From positions 1 to 6,091 of the forward strand of contig CAMBHQ010000058.1 in NCBI GenBank assembly GCA_945867245.1: DNA of 6,091 nucleotides, read 5' to 3'. The position numbers and the translations under genes are program-made. Position 1 is the stretch's first letter, and every line of letters starts with the position of its first letter. Under the pieces are notes generated by a model that saw only the letters and a list, made by a program, of their open reading frames with translations, did not search any database and was not told the origin of the DNA. The DNA comes from an uncultured Porphyromonas sp. GTDB taxonomy: Bacteria; Bacteroidota; Bacteroidia; Bacteroidales; Porphyromonadaceae. Below, piece after piece: positions 1 to 4,368 of this stretch.

Positions 1-1508
1 AGGAGTTTTGGAATAATGTACACAACCCTAATACGATTAGTCATTGTTTGCTGAGGCCAGAGGATGTGCAGCCCGATTATGAACTGGGTTGCATTGCTTT
101 TCGGATTCCTCAGGCTAGGGTTACTGAGCGCCCTGTGTACTGCACTAGGGACCCTTACAAAGGCTCGTACAAGCGTGCTGGCGAGGGAGACTATCATTGT
201 TCGGAGCAGGAGGTTGCCTACATGCAGAGCGATGCTCGTCTCTACGAGCGCCCTTATGACGCGGAGCTGCTCTCGGGGTATACGGCCGAACGAGACCTCG
301 ACTCTGAGAGCCTAGGGCGTTATCGACGGCTTTTCTCGCAGAGTAAGCCCGGTAATCCTTGGTGTTCGGATAATGATGCAGACTTCCTCGCTAAAGTGGG
401 GGTTACACGTATATGTCGAGAGACAGGTCAGAGCTTGCTGACTCGGGCAGGCTTGTTACTCCTAGGCAAATACGAGAGTATCTGCGAAGCCTTCCCCACA
501 CTCTTCCTAGACTATCGCGAGGTGGACGATCTAGGGGCTAGTCGTTGGGCGCATAGGTTGCACTCGGACGGTTCTTGGGCAGGTAATTTGTTGAGTTTCT
601 TCCTACAGGTGTATCCCCGATTGCAGGGGAGGCTATCTAGGCCTTTCCGTGTAGAGCAGGGTTTTCGTAGAGATGATAGCCCTGAGCACCTAGCTATGCG
701 CGAAGCCCTTGTTAATGCTCTAGTGCATGCTGACTATGCACGTCCTGGCAGCCTAACGATAGAGGTGAGCAAAGAGCGGATAAGGTTCTCGAATCCAGGG
801 GACCTACTGATAACGATAGAGAAATACTATGCTGGGGGCTATAGCTTTTGCCGTAACCCTAACCTGCAGCGTATGCTGGGGCTAATTGGCTTGTCCGAAC
901 GTGCTGGTACGGGTGTCCCTCAGATTATTGCAGGTTGGAGGGCCTATCCGCGTCCGGAGTTGTCCCTAGAGCATCAGCCCGATCAAGTCGTCTTGTGCTT
1001 CTCATCCGAAGAGATTGTCCCTAGAGATAGCAAGCGAAAGCTGGCAGAACGTTTCGGGGCATCGGTACATACTTTGTCTCTAGAGGAGACACAGCTCCTC
1101 GTATTGGCGCTCAATGCAGGTGAGATTAGGCATAGAGATGCTTGCGAATTGTTAGTGGGGCATCGTGCTGACATTTCGGCTTTGCTACGTTCGTTGAGGG
1201 ATAGAGGTTTTCTGCTCTCTAGTGGGCGTGGCAAGGGTGTTTGTTATACTCTGGGCGCCTGTGCTGACCTAGCACCACCACCCAAAGATCGCATGGCAGA
1301 TATGCTAGAGAGAATACTCAACTTCTGCCGAGAACCACGCACCCTTACGGAGATTATGGATCATGTAGGACTTCAGCAAAAGGCCGGATTTCGCTCTAGG
1401 TATATAAACCCATTATTAGAGCAGGGAGCCTTAGCCCTTGAATACCCCGATAAGCGTCGAAGCAGTAACCAGAGGTATTTCTCCGTAGATGCCAATAAAC
1501 TGGAATAG
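1..1508 (+). CDS. AlbA_2 / HATPase_c_4 domain protein (RecG-like 'ATP-binding protein'), 5'-partial
   Basis: The reading frame is open to the window edge (first full codon at 3) and ends with TAG at 1506-1508, giving 501 visible residues. A TTG at 48 could be read as a start, but the residues before it (EFWNN...NTIS) fit the family, so I treat the gene as truncated by the window. The C-terminal part of an AlbA_2 (Schlafen-like) domain is visible, with RPVY near 129 and GEGDYHC near 180-200. A GHKL-type HATPase_c_4 domain follows: the N-box REALVNALVHADY at 699-737, the SNPGD loop near 795, and the glycine box RAGTGVPQI at 900-926. The remainder is probably winged-helix. Family members are usually annotated as transcriptional regulators or ATP-binding proteins; the substrate is unknown. 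It ends 259 bp before galE and is probably not co-transcribed with it. CTAG is unusually frequent in it. The domain call is firm, the function is not. Confidence 0.88.
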   Translation, partial: EFWNNVHNPNTISHCLLRPEDVQPDYELGCIAFRIPQARVTERPVYCTRDPYKGSYKRAGEGDYHCSEQEVAYMQSDARLYERPYDAELLSGYTAERDLDSESLGRYRRLFSQSKPGNPWCSDNDADFLAKVGVTRICRETGQSLLTRAGLLLLGKYESICEAFPTLFLDYREVDDLGASRWAHRLHSDGSWAGNLLSFFLQVYPRLQGRLSRPFRVEQGFRRDDSPEHLAMREALVNALVHADYARPGSLTIEVSKERIRFSNPGDLLITIEKYYAGGYSFCRNPNLQRMLGLIGLSERAGTGVPQIIAGWRAYPRPELSLEHQPDQVVLCFSSEEIVPRDSKRKLAERFGASVHTLSLEETQLLVLALNAGEIRHRDACELLVGHRADISALLRSLRDRGFLLSSGRGKGVCYTLGACADLAPPPKDRMADMLERILNFCREPRTLTEIMDHVGLQQKAGFRSRYINPLLEQGALALEYPDKRRSSNQRYFSVDANKLE

Positions 1509-1542
1509 GGTATAAGTTTAGCGAAGCCAAAGGGTACAAGTG
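1508..1542 (+). repeat. 35-bp direct repeat, copy A
   Basis: This copy begins at the last base of the upstream stop codon. It matches 1667-1701 at 31 of 35 positions. The shared core is AAGTTTAGCGAAGC, and both ends carry GGTAYAAGT (at 1509 and 1533, 24 bp apart). I do not recognise the family; it may be a dispersed intergenic repeat or the end of a small non-autonomous element. Confidence 0.75.
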
Positions 1543-1666
1543 TCGCGCACTGCTCGGATGCTGTAGGGTAGATTTTAATCTATTGATTAGTAGATTCTTT
1601 TCTCTTGATGCGATAGAGACCAATGTTCTAACTACTCGCAAGTGTAGCTCGCTATTAAGAGAGTAA

Positions 1667-1701
1667 GGGTACAAGTTTAGCGAAGCAAAAAGGTATAAGT
1701 G
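1667..1701 (+). repeat. 35-bp direct repeat, copy B
   Basis: This is the second copy of the repeat at 1508-1542, 159 bp downstream in the same orientation. GGTAYAAGT again occurs at both ends (1668 and 1692, 24 bp apart). The T/C variants are swapped between the two ends of the two copies (TATAAGT..TACAAGT against TACAAGT..TATAAGT). The 124 bp between copies hold no convincing gene, only a short palindrome TAGATTTTAATCTA at 1569-1582. Copy B ends 66 bp before galE. Confidence 0.75.
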
Positions 1702-1767
1702 CTGCTACTCCTGTCGAGGGCAGCTATTAGAATGAATAAAATAGTAACTAGATAAACAAACGAAATC

Positions 1768-2799
1768 ATGTCAAAGGGAACTATCCTCGTTACCGGAGGG
1801 ACGGGCTATATAGGCTCGCATACGACGGTCGAACTAATCAACGCCGGATACCAAGTGGTATCTATGGATAACCTCTCCAACTCAAACATCCGTGTGCTGG
1901 ATGGCATCCAGGCCATCACGGGTGTACGCCCCACCTTCTACGAGGCCGACTGCAACGACGAGAAGGCCGTAGAGCGCATCTTCTCCGCCCACCCCGATAT
2001 CGTGGGAGTGATACACTTCGCTGCCTCCAAGGCCGTGGGCGAGAGCGTACAGCAGCCCCTCAAGTACTACCGCAATAACCTCCTCTCCCTCATCGTAATG
2101 CTCGAGGCTATGGAGCGCCATGGTACCAAGGGGATTGTCTTCTCTTCGTCTTGTACCGTCTACGGACAGCCCGAGGTACTGCCCGTTACGGAGGATGCCC
2201 CCGTGCAGACCGCTCTATCGCCCTATGGCAATACCAAGCAAATCAACGAGGAAATCCTCCGCGACGCTATCTATGCTGGTGCTAGCTACAAGGCTATCCT
2301 CCTGCGCTACTTCAACCCCATCGGTGCGCACCCCTCGGCACTCATCGGCGAGCTGCCCCTCGGCGTGCCACAGAACCTCATCCCCTTCCTGACGCAGACG
2401 GCAGCGGGCATCCGTCCCGAGCTCAGTGTCTTCGGGGACGACTACAACACCCCCGATGGCTCGTGCATCCGGGACTATATCAACGTGGTAGACCTAGCCC
2501 GTGCCCACGTGATAGCCGTAGAGCGTATGATTGACGAGTCTAAGGGTAGCGAGCGCCTAGAGACCTTCAATGTCGGTACTGGTCGTGGCGTGAGCGTGCT
2601 GGAGCTCATCAATACCTTCGAGGAGGTTACGGGCGTTAAGGTACCTCATAAGATCGTAGGGCGTCGTGAGGGCGACATCGAACAGGTATGGGCGAACCCC
2701 AAGAAGGCCAACGAAGTCCTCGGCTGGACGGCCCGCGAGACACTGGGCGATACCCTCCGTAGCGCCTGGGCATGGCAGGAGCGTCTAGGGAAAGCCTAA
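1768..2799 (+). CDS. galE: UDP-glucose 4-epimerase GalE
   Basis: GalE interconverts UDP-glucose and UDP-galactose in the Leloir pathway and supplies galactose for cell-surface glycans; it is a cytosolic NAD-dependent extended SDR enzyme. The 343 residues are the normal full length. The Rossmann motif GGTGYIGSH is at residues 10-18. The catalytic SSS..VYG segment is at 126-133 (S128 by alignment to E. coli S124), and the YxxxK pair is Y153/K157. The substrate-binding end RREGD is at 299-303. By alignment the E. coli Tyr299 position is V307 here, so a wider substrate pocket (UDP-GlcNAc/GalNAc) is possible. The ATG at 1768 follows an A-rich stretch without Shine-Dalgarno, as usual in Bacteroidota. 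No clear -7 box is seen upstream. The left arm of the repeat block starts 25 bp after its stop, and the first strong terminator lies at 3001. Confidence 0.97.
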   Translation: MSKGTILVTGGTGYIGSHTTVELINAGYQVVSMDNLSNSNIRVLDGIQAITGVRPTFYEADCNDEKAVERIFSAHPDIVGVIHFAASKAVGESVQQPLKYYRNNLLSLIVMLEAMERHGTKGIVFSSSCTVYGQPEVLPVTEDAPVQTALSPYGNTKQINEEILRDAIYAGASYKAILLRYFNPIGAHPSALIGELPLGVPQNLIPFLTQTAAGIRPELSVFGDDYNTPDGSCIRDYINVVDLARAHVIAVERMIDESKGSERLETFNVGTGRGVSVLELINTFEEVTGVKVPHKIVGRREGDIEQVWANPKKANEVLGWTARETLGDTLRSAWAWQERLGKA

Positions 2800-2824
2800 G
2801 ATGCTAGACACTGATACATAGGCT

Positions 2825-2987
2825 AGAGACTATTGTATAATACGGCACTCGCTTCGTTGTTTGCGACATTCGGGTTCGGTCATTTACTAGAGTAAACTCC
2901 CTTCACCCTCAGTCTTAACGCCTAGCGATTACCGCATTCTCCAAAGTCTAGCACAAGGACAAGCCGAGGCTTATCCTTGTGGAGCCC
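2825..2987 (+). repeat. Left arm of 163-bp inverted repeat
   Basis: This segment is the reverse complement of 4110-4272 with 12 mismatches, half of them inside one hairpin. It contains the dyad TTTAC-taga-GTAAA (2883-2896) and an 11-bp stem hairpin at 2953-2980 (loop CCGAGG, one C/A mispair). No open reading frame or tRNA fold is apparent. It begins 25 bp after galE and would lie in the galE 3' untranslated region if transcription runs to the terminator at 3001. Confidence 0.93.
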
Positions 2988-3000
2988 ATACAACGGTCTC

Positions 3001-3045
3001 AGGCTAGGTCAGACAGCGCATAGTTGTCTGGCCTAGCCTTTTTTT
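3001..3045 (+). terminator. Strong rho-independent terminator
   Basis: A 15-bp stem pairs AGGCTAGGTCAGACA (3001-3015) with 3025-3039 around a 9-base loop; the only imperfection is one T-G wobble pair. Seven T residues follow (3039-3045). It acts on + strand transcripts and is the first good terminator after galE, 201 bp past that gene's stop. It also shields the amidase promoter region from read-through. Confidence 0.9.
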
Positions 3046-3060
3046 GTGGAGCTTGTCAGG

Positions 3061-3198
3061 CCGCCTAATAGGGGAGCGATTGGCCACCTACTAGGCAGAG
3101 ACTTGTCCGCCTACCGAGTCGACGATCGTCCGCCTATTAGGCGGCCAAATGCCTGCCTAATAGGGGAAGTTTTTCGTGCCTATTTTGGGGCTTCGCTC
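3061..3198 (+). repeat. Six-unit tandem array with 23-bp period (minisatellite)
   Basis: CCTA occurs at 3064, 3087, 3110, 3133, 3156 and 3179, exactly 23 bp apart each time. Units start at 3061, 3084, 3107, 3130, 3153 and 3176. The first 12 positions follow CCGCCTANTAGG and the other 11 vary widely. The core is a dyad: unit 4 has the perfect palindrome CCGCCTATTAGGCGG (3130-3144). A further out-of-register core, GCGCCTAATGGG, lies at 3214-3225. The array ends about 50 bp before the amidase -7 box. It could be a set of regulator sites or a decayed minisatellite. P. gingivalis BrickBuilt MITEs hold a 23-nt tandem repeat, a parallel I cannot test here. Confidence 0.85.
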
Positions 3199-3247
3199 TA
3201 GACCTCGGCGAAGGCGCCTAATGGGATAAAAGGCAGAGGGGGCATTG

Positions 3248-3255
3248 TATCTTTG
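3248..3255 (+). promoter_or_regulatory. Bacteroidetes-type -7 box (TATCTTTG) for the amidase operon
   Basis: TATCTTTG matches the Bacteroidetes primary sigma -7 consensus TAnnTTTG exactly. No good -33 TTTG is seen at the usual distance, so strength may depend on an activator, perhaps acting through the array upstream. A transcript would start near 3262, giving a leader of about 50 nt. Confidence 0.6.
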
Positions 3256-3260
3256 CATTA

Positions 3261-3278
3261 CCGAGAGCAGTAGCTCGG
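3261..3278 (+). other. Small hairpin at the 5' end of the amidase transcript
   Basis: CCGAG (3261-3265) pairs with CTCGG (3274-3278) around an 8-base loop, right at the predicted transcription start. It could stabilise the 5' end of the mRNA. It is short and could be chance. Confidence 0.35.
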
Positions 3279-3314
3279 GTACTATTTACTCATTATTATA
3301 TATACGCATGTATT

Positions 3315-3803
3315 ATGGAGACTATGAACCCCGCGGATATCCGCTATCTTATCATTCACTGCTCGGCGACGACTAGCCGGCAGGACTATAGCCTAGCTCG
3401 CCTAGAGCGCGACCATCAGAGCCGAGGCTTCGAGTCGGCAGGCTATCATTATTATATACGTAGAGACGGAGCTATCTACACACTGCGTCAGCATCACGAG
3501 GTCGGGGCGCACTGCCGAGGGTACAACCGCTGTAGCCTAGGCATCTGCTACGAGGGAGGCCTGGACGAGAGGCGCAGGCCCACCGATACCCGTACTGTGG
3601 AGCAGCGCTGGGCGCTGGAGCATCTGTTGCTCATGCTGCGGACGCTTTATCCGCAGGCGCAGATCGTGGGGCACCGAGACCTTAGTCCGGACCTCGATGG
3701 GGATGGGCGCATTATGCCCAGAGAGTGGATCAAGGCTTGCCCGAGCTTCGACGTAGGTACAGCTTACTCCTATATCATACGTGGGGAAGGAGGTGTGCTA
3801 TGA
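3315..3803 (+). CDS. N-acetylmuramoyl-L-alanine amidase (Amidase_2, T7-lysozyme-like)
   Basis: This enzyme cleaves the amide bond between N-acetylmuramic acid and the L-alanine of the stem peptide. The 162-residue protein is a single Amidase_2 domain with no signal peptide. Zinc ligands by alignment to T7 lysozyme are H15 (LIIHCSAT), H120 (VGHRDLSPD) and C142 (KACPSF); catalytic Y44 (AGYHYYIRRDG) and K140 are also present, so it should be active. The segment between H120 and C142 carries the acidic DLDGDG insertion common in Bacteroidales copies. The ATG at 3315 is chosen, but 3324 is also possible; neither has a Shine-Dalgarno site. It overlaps the next, holin-like gene by 4 bp (ATGA), so the two form one operon. 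With no signal peptide, it would need a holin or lysis to reach the wall. No other phage gene is visible. Confidence 0.93.
   Translation: METMNPADIRYLIIHCSATTSRQDYSLARLERDHQSRGFESAGYHYYIRRDGAIYTLRQHHEVGAHCRGYNRCSLGICYEGGLDERRRPTDTRTVEQRWALEHLLLMLRTLYPQAQIVGHRDLSPDLDGDGRIMPREWIKACPSFDVGTAYSYIIRGEGGVL
3787..3795 (+). promoter_or_regulatory. Full Shine-Dalgarno site for the holin-like gene
   Basis: AAGGAGGTG lies inside the last codons of the amidase gene, with AGGAGG ending 6 bases before the ATG at 3800. Bacteroidota genes rarely use such sites, and the other starts in this window have none. It settles the start of the downstream gene at 3800 rather than any upstream in-frame codon. Confidence 0.75.
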
Positions 3804-4045
3804 AAGCGTCGTCGTCTCAGACTACCGGTGGTGCAGCTCCCGAGGGGCCAGGGCGTCGTCGTCCGCGTACGGCGGTACAGATGTACTGTGCGGTGGCCCT
3901 ATGTATCTTCGGAATGATACTGATGGGGGCTGGCTTCGTGGTCGATCCACTGGGCAGTATTAGCTCGAGCGTCTTGGTCGCCTACGGTGAGGTTATGACT
4001 TTTGCGGGCGCCCTTTTTGGTATCGATTATCACTCAAGGCTATGA
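3800..4045 (+). CDS. Small holin-like membrane protein
   Basis: The 81-residue protein has a polar, basic N-terminus (GRRRPR at 18-23) and two hydrophobic segments, about 26-48 and 57-75. A short DPLGSIS turn joins the segments, and the tail is GIDYHSRL. Size, topology and position directly after an amidase suggest a holin or accessory membrane protein that lets the amidase reach the cell wall. From memory, similar small proteins with an SVL-x-GE-xx-FAGALxGIDYH-like end accompany amidases in Bacteroidales, but I cannot name a family. The start overlaps the amidase stop (ATGA at 3800-3803) and is preceded by a strong Shine-Dalgarno site, so translation is probably coupled. The function is inferred from context and topology only. 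Confidence 0.8.
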   Translation: MKASSSQTTGGAAPEGPGRRRPRTAVQMYCAVALCIFGMILMGAGFVVDPLGSISSSVLVAYGEVMTFAGALFGIDYHSRL

Positions 4046-4109
4046 GCTGACTCTAGGGTGCGCTCGTGTTCCCTAAGTCGGTTAATGTGCTGTATGAGGC
4101 CGCCCGCAC

Positions 4110-4272
4110 GGGCTCCACAATGACAAGCCGAGACTTGTCATTGTGCTAGACTTTGGAGAATGCGGTAATCGCGAGGCGTTAAGACTGAGGGCGAAGGGAG
4201 TTTACTCGTGTAAATGACCGAGCCCGAATGTCGCAAACAACGAAGCGAGTGCCGTATTATGCAATAGTCTCT
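4110..4272 (-). repeat. Right arm of 163-bp inverted repeat
   Basis: This is the reverse complement of 2825-2987 at 151/163 positions. It contains the dyad TTTAC-TCGT-GTAAA (4201-4214) and a perfect 11-bp stem hairpin at 4117-4144. It starts 64 bp after the holin-like gene and ends about 10 bp before the -7 box of the SusC-like gene. The 64 bp between gene and arm hold only a short GCCCG-CA-CGGGC dyad (4102-4113). No gene is seen in it. Confidence 0.93.
4117..4144 (+). other. Perfect 11-bp hairpin in the right arm, possible terminator of the lysis operon
   Basis: ACAATGACAAG pairs perfectly with CTTGTCATTGT around the loop CCGAGA. Only a weak T run (GCTAGACTTT) follows, so termination may be poor. 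It is the only strong hairpin after the amidase operon. Its left-arm counterpart at 2953-2980 keeps the fold with a compensatory G-C to T-A pair change. Confidence 0.6.
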
Positions 4273-4282
4273 GTAGATTTAG

Positions 4283-4290
4283 TATATTTG
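4283..4290 (+). promoter_or_regulatory. Bacteroidetes-type -7 box (TATATTTG) for the SusC-like gene
   Basis: TATATTTG matches TAnnTTTG. The implied transcript start near 4297 coincides with the dyad at 4296-4337, leaving a leader of about 72 nt. No clear -33 element is visible. The box lies between an inverted pair of AGAGACTATTGC motifs (4261-4272 and 4298-4309). Confidence 0.5.
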
Positions 4291-4295
4291 TCTTG

Positions 4296-4337
4296 CTAGA
4301 GACTATTGCGAGAGTTATATTGCGCAATAGTCTCTAG
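4296..4337. repeat. Perfect 15-bp inverted repeat in the SusC leader
   Basis: CTAGAGACTATTGCG (4296-4310) and its exact complement (4323-4337) flank 12 bases. The half-site equals the outer end of the 163-bp arms. It may be an operator, a 5' mRNA hairpin of the SusC-like transcript, or a tiny derivative of the element whose arms end with the same motif. The palindrome ends 31 bp before the ATG at 4369. Confidence 0.85.
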
Positions 4338-4368
4338 TCGGATTCACCTCGAACAAAATGCTATTAGT

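Larger units (their letters stand above)
2825..4272. mobile_element. Inverted-repeat-bounded lysis-gene cassette (putative mobile or invertible element)
   Basis: Two 163-bp inverted arms (2825-2987 and 4110-4272), 151/163 identical, enclose 1122 bp. The interior holds a terminator, a 23-bp tandem array, a promoter, an amidase gene and a holin-like gene. No transposase or recombinase is inside, so any movement would need help in trans. The outer ends share AGAGACTATTG, and CTAG precedes it on the left. No convincing target-site duplication is visible outside the arms. Alternatives are two independent insertions of a dispersed repeat on either side of a resident operon, or structured bidirectional terminator regions. 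The repeat structure is directly visible; mobility is inference. Confidence 0.5.

Noticed and set aside
48..1508. TTG at 48 as the real start of the first gene
   Set aside because: The frame stays open upstream to the window edge and the residues before 48 fit the AlbA_2 family, so the gene is cut by the window.
1396..1674. Minus-strand 92-residue frame across the end of the first gene
   Set aside because: It lies mostly antisense to a conserved coding region, with low-complexity, unrecognised product.
1882..2392. Frames on both strands inside galE
   Set aside because: They are shadows of galE, which is full length and conserved.
2825..2987. tRNA or known structured RNA in the repeat arm (GGTTCGGTC resembles a T-loop)
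   Set aside because: No matching acceptor, anticodon or D stems could be formed around it.
3061..3198. The 23-bp array as a small CRISPR array
   Set aside because: The conserved part is about 12 bp and the variable part 11 bp, both far too short for repeats and spacers, and no cas gene is present.
3781..3963. 60-residue frame overlapping the holin-like gene
   Set aside because: It is out of frame with a better supported gene and has no recognisable features.
3725..4045. A 106-residue version of the holin-like protein starting inside the amidase gene
   Set aside because: The added residues lie wholly within amidase coding sequence, and the strong Shine-Dalgarno site points to ATG 3800.
4261..4309. 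A 49-bp invertible promoter switch on its own
   Set aside because: About 25 bp between inverted motifs is far shorter than known invertible promoters and no invertase gene is visible; retained only as part of a wider hypothesis.
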